Made by a program: the position numbers and the translations under genes. Below are positions 1 to 5,912 of a stretch of 20,238 bases of DNA, in pieces (positions within the stretch are counted from its first letter, which is position 1; each line of letters begins with the position of its first letter). The notes below the pieces were generated by a model. That model made no database searches, was not told the origin of the DNA, and saw nothing but the letters and a program-made list of their open reading frames with translations. The stretch covers positions 1 to 20,238 of the forward strand of contig DAIOGN010000052.1 in assembly GCA_036745245.1 (NCBI GenBank), in the 5' to 3' direction. Origin of the DNA: DAIOGN01 sp036745245. GTDB taxonomy: Bacteria > Zixibacteria > MSB-5A5 > JAUVRN01.

Positions 1-606
1 GGGCACGGTGTTGTCCCACACCACCATGTCGGAGTGATCGAGGCCCAGGGCGAGTGCCGTGTTGCGCCCCAGGTGCTGATCGGGGAAGAAGAACACCTTC
101 TCCCGGCGAGCGTACGACCACTCGAACGCGGCCTTCGCATTCGACGACGTGCAGATGAGCCCGCCGTTTCGACCGCAGAACGCCTTGAGGTACGCGGCGG
201 AATTCATGTACGAGACCGGCGTCGTGCGTTCGGAGAGCCCCAGGGATTCGAGTTCGTCCCAGGCGATGAGCACATCGTCGATGGGCGCCATGTCGGCCAT
301 GGGGCACCCGGCGGTGGCGTTGGGCAGATACACGATCTGGTCGTCCCGGCCGAGGATGTCGGCGGCTTCGGCCATGAAGTGCACCCCGCAGAACACCACG
401 TGACGTGCCTCGGGTGACTGGGAGGCCTTCTTGGCAAGCTGGTAGGAATCGCCCACATAGTCGCCGATGGCCACCACTTCCATGCGCTGGTAGTGATGCG
501 CCAGGATGAGCAGTTCGGATCCCAGGCGCGACTTGTGTTCGCGGATTCTTGCCTGCAGGTCGGCTTCAGGCGCCGTGCGATAGGTTTCGGGCAGCGTGGC
601 GATCAT
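1..606 (-). CDS. nadA: Quinolinate synthase NadA (5' part, cut by window edge)
   Basis: The first 202 residues of a quinolinate synthase are present; the 3' end lies beyond position 1. NadA condenses iminoaspartate with dihydroxyacetone phosphate to give quinolinate in de novo NAD synthesis, using a 4Fe-4S cluster in the cytoplasm. Visible family motifs are LAHHYQ (about residues 35-40), GDSYQLAKKA (52-61), FCGVHFMAEAA (72-82) and PNATAGCPMADMA (95-107). Cys101 in the last motif matches the first cluster ligand of the family; the other two ligands are expected outside the window. The start is the ATG at 604-606, with a modest GGGA about 7 bases upstream. It lies 70 bases downstream of the Fe-S scaffold gene on the same strand and may be co-transcribed with it. 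The identification is strong; only the C-terminus is unseen. Confidence 0.95.
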   Translation of the reverse strand, partial: MIATLPETYRTAPEADLQARIREHKSRLGSELLILAHHYQRMEVVAIGDYVGDSYQLAKKASQSPEARHVVFCGVHFMAEAADILGRDDQIVYLPNATAGCPMADMAPIDDVLIAWDELESLGLSERTTPVSYMNSAAYLKAFCGRNGGLICTSSNAKAAFEWSYARREKVFFFPDQHLGRNTALALGLDHSDMVVWDNTVP

Positions 607-622
607 GGTTGTATCCCGGCCG

Positions 623-638
623 CCCGCCCGAAGGCGGG
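623..638 (-). other. GC-rich hairpin in the nadA leader
   Basis: A perfect 6-bp inverted repeat, CCCGCC / GGCGGG, with a 4-base loop lies between the Fe-S scaffold gene and nadA, 17 bases before the nadA start. On the minus strand the loop reads TTCG, the stable tetraloop sequence. No T run follows, so it is not a standard intrinsic terminator. It may be a processing or attenuation structure between two co-transcribed genes, or chance in GC-rich DNA. Confidence 0.3.
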
Positions 639-676
639 GCGACCCGTCTTCAAGTTATACACCACACCGCCTGCCA

Positions 677-1072
677 TCAACGCACTTCCCGGTGGGCGAG
701 GGCCGAGCGCAGGGCCTCTTCGGCAAGCACGGAGCAGTTCACCTTGGCCTCGGGCAGGCCGCCTAAGGTCCTCACGATGTCCTGGTTGGTGATGTGCGAT
801 AGCTCCGGCAGCGTCTTCCCGAGCACCAACTCCGTGAGCACCGAGGAGGCCGCAATGGCCACCGAGCAGCCGAAGGTCTGAAAGCGTGCCTCCGTGACGC
901 GGCCCTCCGCCACGCGAAGGTAGAGTCTCATCCTGTCGCCGCAGACGGGATTCCCCGCTTCCCCCAGAAGATCGGGTCGCTCGAGTACGCCGGGGTTGCG
1001 CGGGTTCTGAAAGTGGTCGAGCACGGCGGGGCCGTACGGGAATCCGTCCTGGTCGGGGGGCTGGTTGGTCAT
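677..1072 (-). CDS. IscU/NifU-type iron-sulfur cluster assembly scaffold protein
   Basis: The 131-residue protein matches the IscU/NifU N-terminal scaffold family, on which Fe-S clusters are built before transfer to target enzymes. All three cluster cysteines are in their expected contexts: Cys44 in GNPVCGD, Cys69 in TFGCSVAIAASS and Cys113 in VNCSVLAEEA; Asp46 of the CGD motif is also present. The HscA-recognition motif LPPVK of IscU is altered to LPEAK just before the third cysteine, so an HscA/HscB partner is doubtful. I chose the ATG at 1072 because GGAAG lies 9 bases upstream; in-frame ATGs at 1081 and 1123 would lengthen the N-terminus. It is divergent from mutY and upstream of nadA. 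The family is clear; whether to name it iscU, nifU or sufU is not decided by the sequence. Confidence 0.88.
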   Translation of the reverse strand: MTNQPPDQDGFPYGPAVLDHFQNPRNPGVLERPDLLGEAGNPVCGDRMRLYLRVAEGRVTEARFQTFGCSVAIAASSVLTELVLGKTLPELSHITNQDIVRTLGGLPEAKVNCSVLAEEALRSALAHREVR

Positions 1073-1185
1073 GGCACACATCTTCCGGGGAGGTCGAACG
1101 GACGATAGGCTGGGCGCCTGCAAACGGCAAGCGACAAGGGGCTTTTGCCATGCGCCTGACCACCGCAGGCGTTACCTAGGCAGGC

Positions 1186-2265
1186 GTGAAGTCGAATGTG
1201 CAAACGATGCGGCGCCGGCTGCTCGCCTGGTACCGGGCCCACCGGCGCGACTTCCCCTGGCGTCGACGGCCCGATTTCTACCGCACGCTCGTGGCCGAAG
1301 TGATGCTGCAGCAGACTCGCGCGGACACGGCCCTTCCCTACTACCGTCGCTTTCTTCGGAGGTTTCCCTCCATGGCCGCCCTCGCCCGAGCCGATGCGCG
1401 GGCCGTGCTCAAGCAGTGGGAGGGACTCGGCTACTACCACCGCGCCCAACGGTTGCATGCGGCGTCGCGACGGTTTGCGGGACGGCGTCCGCGCTTCGAG
1501 GAACTCGAGCACACACCCGGCCTGGGACCCTACAGTCTGGCGGCCCTGGGGAGCATCGTGTACGGCCGCCCGATGGCCGTACTCGACGGCAACGTGCGAC
1601 GCGTGGTGTCCCGGATGCTCGCCCTCAGCAGTCCACCGGAGACGGCAGCGGCGGAACGTCGCATCAGGGAAGCGCTAAAGAACTGGATTTCGTTCTCCGC
1701 TCCGGGAGAATTCAACCAGGCCATGATGGAGCTGGGAGCCACCGTGTGCGTGCCGGGGGTGCCCCGCTGTTCTGAGTGTCCGTGGAGGGACCACTGCGCG
1801 GGCCGCAGGACGGGACGCCCCGAGTCGTTCCCCGTGCGTGTAGCCGAACCGCCGAAACCGCACCGGCACATCGCGGCCGCCATCATCCGCAGAAACGGGC
1901 GGATTCTCATCGCACAGCGCCCCGCCACCGGCTTTCTGCCCAACCTCTGGGAGTTTCCCGGGGGCAAGCAGGAGAAGGGCGAGACGCTCGAGGCCTGCTG
2001 CGCGCGCGAGATTCGTGAAGAACTGGACCTTAAAATCGAAGTGGGACGGCAGGTGGCCAGGGTGCGGCACGCCTACTCGCACTATTCGGTGACTCTGCAC
2101 TTTTTCGAGTGCCGGGCGCACTCGGGCCGCCCGCGTGCCCTCGGTTGCCAGGGCTTTCGCTGGCTGAAGCCTGACGAGCTGGCGCGATTTCCATTTCCGA
2201 GAGCCAACTGGAGTCTGGTGGGTGCGCTGTCCGGCCGCCCGTACCCCGGTCCGGGTCGGCGATGA
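1186..2265 (+). CDS. mutY: A/G-specific adenine glycosylase MutY with intact C-terminal Nudix domain
   Basis: The 359-residue protein removes adenine mispaired with 8-oxoguanine (base-excision repair). In order: HhH-GPD glycosylase core with the catalytic Glu38 in AEVMLQQTR, the helix-hairpin-helix TPGLGPYSLAAL (110-121) and catalytic Asp134 in VLDGNVRRV; a 4Fe-4S loop Cys188-x6-Cys195-x2-Cys198-x5-Cys204; then a C-terminal domain from about residue 228. That domain carries a complete Nudix box at 260-282 (G-x5-E-x7-REIREEL), preceded by NLWEFPGGK, unlike the degenerate domain of E. coli MutY. The motif AYSHYS, like the FSH loop that reads 8-oxoG, is also there. The start is GTG 1186 with TAGGCAGGC just upstream; an ATG at 1207 is the alternative but lacks a clear ribosome site. 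It converges on the tRNA operon. Confidence 0.95.
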   Translation: MKSNVQTMRRRLLAWYRAHRRDFPWRRRPDFYRTLVAEVMLQQTRADTALPYYRRFLRRFPSMAALARADARAVLKQWEGLGYYHRAQRLHAASRRFAGRRPRFEELEHTPGLGPYSLAALGSIVYGRPMAVLDGNVRRVVSRMLALSSPPETAAAERRIREALKNWISFSAPGEFNQAMMELGATVCVPGVPRCSECPWRDHCAGRRTGRPESFPVRVAEPPKPHRHIAAAIIRRNGRILIAQRPATGFLPNLWEFPGGKQEKGETLEACCAREIREELDLKIEVGRQVARVRHAYSHYSVTLHFFECRAHSGRPRALGCQGFRWLKPDELARFPFPRANWSLVGALSGRPYPGPGRR

Positions 2266-2284
2266 CACAAGAGGATCGGGAAAT

Positions 2285-2362
2285 TGGGGTGGGCGAGGGG
2301 ACTCGAACCCCCGGCCTTCAGGGCCACAACCTGGCGCTCTAACCGGCTGAGCTACGCCCACC
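2285..2362 (-). tRNA. tRNA-His (anticodon GTG)
   Basis: On the minus strand the cloverleaf folds with acceptor stem GTGGGCG / CGCCCAC, D arm AGCTCAGCCGGTTAGAGC, anticodon loop TTGTGGC (anticodon at 2325-2327) and T loop GTTCGAGTC. The base before the acceptor stem is G (position 2362) and the discriminator is C (2288), the G-1:C73 pair specific to histidine tRNAs. The 3' CCA is encoded (2285-2287). The outermost pair of the anticodon stem is mismatched (C-A). It is the last gene of the Pro-Arg-His operon. Confidence 0.95.
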
Positions 2363-2377
2363 ACGAATTGTTAGAAG

Positions 2378-2451
2378 TACCCCCGGCGCGACTCGAACGC
2401 ACGACCCTCTGCTTAGAAGGCAGATGCTCTATCCGGCTGAGCTACGGGGGC
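2378..2451 (-). tRNA. tRNA-Arg (anticodon TCT)
   Basis: On the minus strand the acceptor stem GCCCCCG / CGGGGGT closes with a G-U pair. The anticodon stem TCTGC / GCAGA encloses the loop CTTCTAA, giving anticodon TCT (2415-2417), which reads AGA/AGG. The T arm has the usual GTTCGAGTC. The base after the discriminator A is C and then TT, so CCA is not encoded here, unlike in its two neighbours. It is the middle gene of the operon. Confidence 0.95.
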
Positions 2452-2518
2452 ACGCGACTGCGGTCAAGGTAGCCGGAGGTCCCCCCAAGTCAACCCTCAA
2501 GGAATGCGCGGGTTGTTC

Positions 2519-2595
<77 letters not shown>

Positions 2596-2606
2596 ACAAG
2601 TGGGGG

Positions 2607-2634
2607 AATATAGGCCGGAGCGATTCGCGGTCAA
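2607..2634 (-). promoter_or_regulatory. Sigma-70-type promoter of the Pro-Arg-His tRNA operon
   Basis: On the minus strand TTGACC (2629-2634) and TATATT (2607-2612) are separated by 16 bases, and the first base of tRNA-Pro lies 11 bases further on. Both boxes match the consensus at five of six positions. This is the best promoter in the window, and its place directly before a stable RNA gene supports it. Confidence 0.75.
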
Positions 2635-2636
2635 CG

Positions 2637-2652
2637 GTTGCCGGCAGGCAAC
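2637..2652 (-). terminator. Weak hairpin between the small dockerin gene and the tRNA promoter
   Basis: A perfect 6-bp stem, GTTGCC / GGCAAC, with a 4-base loop lies 9 bases after the stop codon of the small dockerin gene and abuts the -35 box of the tRNA promoter. No T run follows, so it is at best a factor-assisted or weak terminator. The position, separating two transcription units, is the main argument. Confidence 0.3.
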
Positions 2653-2661
2653 ACGAACCGG

Positions 2662-3408
2662 TCAGGGATTAAAGCACGGGCAGGGTGGTGGTGGCCCGCC
2701 TTTGCCCTGGTGGTTGACCAGATAGATGATGTCGGCGGAGGTGACAGAACTCTGGCAATAGATGTCGCCAATATTTACAGGATCGGGAGGAGGACCCATC
2801 TTGAAGACGTAATTCACAAGAAGGATGATGTCGGCCAGTGTGATGACGCCTGAACCATTCACATCGCCAACCATGTGCTCGCAGGGCGCCACACTGATGT
2901 TTGCGTAGGCCCAGTCGATTGGCAGAATGCCCCCCAATTCGTCATAGGCAGCCGTTGAATTGGCGGGGAGGATCATGATGGTGTCTACGATGATGGTACC
3001 GGTGTCCTGGGGTGTAAACCGAATGGTGGCAAACAGGTCGTCAGGCTCCCACGGACCCCATGGGCCACCGAACGAAACACCCCCCAGAAGCAGCGAATCA
3101 CCACCCGAGGATTGCCAGTAGGACAGGGATGCGAAGGTCTGGTGGGCTTCCGGGGAAAAGAAGAGATTGACGCCTTCCTGCACCGTGCCCAGAGACATTC
3201 CATTCGTGTACTCGAGCTTCATTGCGAAACATACCGTGAATACCTCATGGGGCCGGGGCGCCACGTAGAATCGAAGTTCGGCGGGATGACCAAAATAGAG
3301 ATGGTCACTCTGATAGTTGGTGCTCACGTCGAAGACCACAGGCTGTGAGAGGACGGGGCCCGCGCTCAACAGGACGGCCAGCGCCAGGATGGAAGGTGTG
3401 TTTCGCAT
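2662..3408 (-). CDS. Small secreted protein: cohesin-like domain plus C-terminal dockerin
   Basis: A 248-residue exported protein. Residues 1-21 are a signal peptide (MRNTPSILALAVLLSAGPVLS) with no lipobox. Residues about 22-175 form a beta-rich, cohesin-like domain, ending in RFTPQDTGTIIVDTIMI and a short segment of mixed loops. Residues about 180-248 are a dockerin with two Ca-binding-type repeats: the first, GDVNGSGVITLADIILLVN, is intact; the second, GDIYCQSSVTSADIIYLVN, has lost the usual Asn and Asp ligands at positions 3 and 5. The end is proline- and cysteine-rich (PPPPCPC). The same C-terminal layout is found in the large protein at 5913-9743. The start is ATG 3408 with a strong AAGGAG 7 bases upstream that lies inside a hairpin. 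Its ligand or role is unknown. Confidence 0.8.
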   Translation of the reverse strand: MRNTPSILALAVLLSAGPVLSQPVVFDVSTNYQSDHLYFGHPAELRFYVAPRPHEVFTVCFAMKLEYTNGMSLGTVQEGVNLFFSPEAHQTFASLSYWQSSGGDSLLLGGVSFGGPWGPWEPDDLFATIRFTPQDTGTIIVDTIMILPANSTAAYDELGGILPIDWAYANISVAPCEHMVGDVNGSGVITLADIILLVNYVFKMGPPPDPVNIGDIYCQSSVTSADIIYLVNHQGKGGPPPPCPCFNP

Positions 3409-3410
3409 GG

Positions 3411-3430
3411 GGAGCTCCTTTCCGAGCTCC
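3411..3430 (-). promoter_or_regulatory. Leader hairpin that masks the ribosome binding site of the small dockerin gene
   Basis: A perfect 7-bp inverted repeat, GGAGCTC / GAGCTCC, with a 6-base loop ends two bases before the start codon of the gene at 2662-3408. In the mRNA the Shine-Dalgarno AAGGAG is split between the loop and the 3' arm, so folding would hide it. This suggests control of translation, for instance by temperature, a protein or a small RNA; no known class is recognised. Confidence 0.5.
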
Positions 3431-3433
3431 AGG

Positions 3434-3450
3434 CAAGGGACGTTCCCTTG
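3434..3450 (-). promoter_or_regulatory. Second hairpin in the same leader
   Basis: A perfect 7-bp inverted repeat, CAAGGGA / TCCCTTG, with a 3-base loop stands three bases upstream of the RBS-masking hairpin. The two could stack in the leader mRNA or the DNA repeat could be an operator. No T run is present, so it is not a terminator. Confidence 0.4.
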
Positions 3451-3500
3451 TCCGGGACGACAGAAAATAAGTAAGGAGTGGCCAGCTGAAACGCCACAAC

Positions 3501-3518
3501 AAAGCGGCCTTTCGGCCA
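3501..3518 (-). terminator. Weak intrinsic terminator after gltA
   Basis: Thirteen bases after the gltA stop, the minus strand has a short stem GGCC-GAAA-GGCC, extended by one U-G pair, followed by CTTTGTTGT. The stem is short and the T run is broken, so termination would be inefficient. Placement just after gltA and before the separately led dockerin gene supports it. Confidence 0.4.
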
Positions 3519-3530
3519 GAGATCGGCCGG

Positions 3531-4871
3531 CTAGTCTCTCTGCTTCATGGGCACGTAGTCGCGCTTGCCGTGCCCGAGGTAGATCTGCCTTGGCCGCGCG
3601 ATCTTCTGCTCGTCGTCCTGCAGCATCTCGTCCCACTGGGCCAGCCAACCGGCCGTGCGGCCGATCGCGAACATCACGGGATACATGGTCACGGGGAATC
3701 CCATGGCCTGGTAGATGATCCCGGAGTAGAAGTCGACGTTGGGATACAGTTTGCGCTTCACGAAGTAGTCGTCTTCGAGCGCAATGCGTTCCAGTTCCAT
3801 GGCCAGTTCGAGCTTTGGATTGGTGCCCGTGGCCTCGAACACCTGGTAGGCGATCTCGCGGATGATCCTGGCGCGCGGATCGTAGTTCTTGTAGATCCGG
3901 TGCCCGAATCCCATGAGCAGAGCGTCGCCGGCCTTCACCTTTTTGATGAACTCGGGAATCTTGTCCTTCGATCCGATCTCCTCGAGCATGCGCAGCACCT
4001 GCTCGTTGGCGCCGCCGTGGAGGGGGCCGAAGAGCGCCGCGGCTGCAGCGGCGGTGGCGCTGTAGGGATCGACGTGCGAACTGCCCACCCCGCGCATGGC
4101 GTTGGCGGAACAGTTCTGCTCGTGGTCGGCGTGAAGGATGAAGAGCACGTCGAGCGCGCGCTCAAGTGCTTTGTTCGGTGCGTACCTCAGCTCGGTCTTC
4201 TTGAAGAGCATGTTGAGGAAATTGCCGGAGTACGAAAGATCGTTGTCGGGGAACACGGCCGGGAGCCCGACGGCATGCCGATATGCCATGGCGGCCAAGG
4301 TCGGCACCTTGGCGAGGAGACGCACCACCTGCAGGTGCCGCCGCTCCGGATCGCCGATCTGGCTGGAATGCGGATAGAAGCTGCGCAGGGCGGCCACGGC
4401 GGAGATGAGCATCACCATGGGATGCGCGTCGTAGTGGAAGCCGTCCATGAACTTCTTCACATTTTCATGGACGATGGTGTGATGCGTGATCTCGGAGGTC
4501 CAGGTGTCGAGGGCGCCTCGGTCGGGCAGTTCGCCCTTGTTGAGCAGGTACGCCACTTCGACGAACGTGCTCTGCTCCGCGAGTTGCTCGATGGGATACC
4601 CGCGGTAGTGAAGGATGCCTTTGTCGCCGTCGATGAACGTCACCCGGCTCTTGCACGCAGCGGTGTTCTTGAATCCCGCATCGTAGGACAACAGCCCGAA
4701 GTCGTCGGCGTCGACCTTGATCTGGCGCAGGGACATGGCGTCGATGGCACCGTTCTCGATGGGGACTTCATACACCCGGCCCGTTCGATTGTCGGTGATG
4801 GTGAGCGTGTCAGCGCCGCCGGCGCGAGAAGCCGCCTTGGGTGCGGCCATTGCCATCGTGTCCTTAGCCAT
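3531..4871 (-). CDS. gltA: Citrate synthase
   Basis: Type II (hexameric, E. coli-like) citrate synthase of 446 residues; it condenses oxaloacetate and acetyl-CoA to citrate at the entry of the TCA cycle. The catalytic triad is visible: His285 in GPLHGGANE, His324 in GFGHRIYKNYDPRA and Asp380 in LYPNVDFYSG. The family motif HADHEQN (about 247-253) is also present. The N-terminus has an alanine-rich tail before the usual TDNRTGRVYEVPI beta region, slightly longer than in E. coli. I chose ATG 4871, as GAGGA lies about 10 bases upstream; the in-frame GTG at 4880 sits directly on that GAGGA and is less likely. It stands alone, with a 186-bp upstream region that carries a promoter-like pair and a long palindrome. 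Confidence 0.97.
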   Translation of the reverse strand: MAKDTMAMAAPKAASRAGGADTLTITDNRTGRVYEVPIENGAIDAMSLRQIKVDADDFGLLSYDAGFKNTAACKSRVTFIDGDKGILHYRGYPIEQLAEQSTFVEVAYLLNKGELPDRGALDTWTSEITHHTIVHENVKKFMDGFHYDAHPMVMLISAVAALRSFYPHSSQIGDPERRHLQVVRLLAKVPTLAAMAYRHAVGLPAVFPDNDLSYSGNFLNMLFKKTELRYAPNKALERALDVLFILHADHEQNCSANAMRGVGSSHVDPYSATAAAAAALFGPLHGGANEQVLRMLEEIGSKDKIPEFIKKVKAGDALLMGFGHRIYKNYDPRARIIREIAYQVFEATGTNPKLELAMELERIALEDDYFVKRKLYPNVDFYSGIIYQAMGFPVTMYPVMFAIGRTAGWLAQWDEMLQDDEQKIARPRQIYLGHGKRDYVPMKQRD

Positions 4872-4991
4872 TGCCTTCACTTCCTCGGATCGAGTCCCGA
4901 ACTACAGCGCCCCGCGGGTTCGAAGCAGGCTCAAGGTCCGGCCTGCCCCCCACCCCTTAGATCGGCAGATTCCCCTCTGACTTCGCCCCCG

Positions 4992-5018
4992 TGCGGCACT
5001 TTAAGTTAAAGGGCCGCA
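4992..5018. promoter_or_regulatory. 27-bp near-perfect palindrome upstream of gltA
   Basis: Two 13-base arms, TGCGGCACTTTAA and TTAAAGGGCCGCA, are mirror images with a single mismatch around a central G at 5005. It lies about 120 bases before the gltA start and 40 bases after the end of the broken SDR gene. No T run follows on either side, which argues against an intrinsic terminator. The symmetry fits a site for a dimeric regulator. It overlaps the putative gltA -10 box (see next entry). The regulator is unknown. Confidence 0.55.
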
Positions 5019-5031
5019 TGAGGGTTTGCAA
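5003..5031 (-). promoter_or_regulatory. Possible gltA promoter
   Basis: On the minus strand TTGCAA (5026-5031) is followed after 17 bases by TAACTT (5003-5008). The -35 box matches at four of six positions; the -10 box keeps only the most important first, second and last bases. It would give a leader of about 125 bases. The overlap of the -10 box with the palindrome centre would suit repression. Confidence 0.35.
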
Positions 5032-5057
5032 GCTGATTGTGCCTCTGCGGATGTCTG

Positions 5058-5806
5058 TTACAACAGGTGGCGGTCCGCTCCTCCGTCGCACGGCAAGGCG
5101 ACACCGTTCAGAAACGACGCTTTCTCAGATGCAAGAAACGCGACCAGTGCACCGAGTTCATCCGGAACGCCCACGCGCCCCAGAGGAATGTCGGCCGCCA
5201 TGCGAGAGAGTTCCTCTTCCCGAGACCGGCCCGACTCCCGGGCACGCAATTCAGTCAATTCACCAGCACGCCGTCGGCCGCCACTTCGCGCGACAGTGTT
5301 TTCAGGTAACCCGTGAGCGCGGCGCGCATGGAAGTCGAGGTGACCAGATTGTCGATGGGCTGTCGCACCGAGCTGGAGGTCAGGGCAATGATGCGCCCCC
5401 ACTTGTTCGCCCGCATCCAGGGAAGCACTGTCTGAATCGCGACCACGGCGGAGCGCAGCGTGATGCGATAGCCCTCCTCCAGGCGCTCGAGTGAGATCTC
5501 CCTGGCTCGGCCCGTGGGCGGCCCGCCCGCATTGGTGACGAGGATGTCCAGGCGGCCCCACCGGGCGTGGACGCGGGTGAGGAAGTCCACGAGTCGATCC
5601 GAATCCGTCACGTCGACAACCTCGGCCAGCACTTCGCCGGGTCGCACAGTTTCGAGCTCGAGTTGAGTGGCCCGGAGCCGCGTCTCTTCCCTGGCACAGA
5701 TGGCCACGCGGGCTCCCTCGGCCGCGAGTGCCTTTGCCGCCGCCCTCCCGAGGCCGGCACTTCCGGCCAACACCACTGCCACTCGTTGCTGCAATCCCAG
5801 ATCCAT
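5058..5806 (-). pseudogene. Short-chain dehydrogenase/reductase, frameshifted by a deletion
   Basis: The N-terminal reading frame runs from ATG 5806 (strong AGGAG 6 bases upstream) to a stop at 5255-5257 and gives a Rossmann SDR: cofactor loop AGSAGLGRA (13-21), NAGG (92-95), and the segment STSMRAALTGYLKTLSREVA. The sequence reaches AADGVLVN and then stops. The expected continuation, which in this family holds a PG motif, is absent. The C-terminal part resumes in another frame at about 5252, with ELRARESGRSREEELSRMAADIPLGR, VAFLASEKASFLNG and DGGADRHLL, ending at 5058. About a dozen codons plus a frame-changing number of bases are missing. The Tyr-x3-Lys pair is not evident (SxxxR instead), as seen in some 3-oxoacyl reductase-like SDRs. 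A sequencing or assembly error is possible. Confidence 0.75.
5247..5262. repeat. Short direct repeat at the SDR lesion
   Basis: CAATTCA occurs twice with two bases between (5247-5253 and 5256-5262), and the premature stop codon of the SDR frame lies across the junction. Short repeats of this kind are typical at slippage or deletion end points. It may also be chance. Confidence 0.5.
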
Positions 5807-5863
5807 GGCGACTCCTCTCGTGTCCGTGGCCCAAGATGGACGGCCCGGCGGGCGGGAACAGCG

Positions 5864-5891
5864 AAAAAAAAGGCGGGCCGAAGCCCGCCTT
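5864..5891 (-). terminator. Strong intrinsic terminator of the large dockerin gene
   Basis: On the minus strand AAGGCGGGC and GCCCGCCTT form a perfect 9-bp stem around the loop TTCG, followed by an uninterrupted run of T (the A run at 5864-5871 of the plus strand). It starts 21 bases after the stop codon of the gene at 5913-9743 and separates it from the SDR gene, which therefore needs its own promoter. Confidence 0.93.
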
Positions 5892-5912
5892 GAGTAAGAA
5901 CGGTACAAGCTT

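Noticed and set aside
1114..1171. Inverted repeat GCGCCTGC / GCAGGCG between the Fe-S scaffold gene and mutY
   Set aside because: Only 7 bp in GC-rich DNA with a loop over 40 bases; no terminator or operator feature supports it.
3570..5009. 479-residue open frame on the plus strand
   Set aside because: It is antisense to gltA, whose catalytic residues and length are clear; the frame is open only because of the GC-rich codon use.
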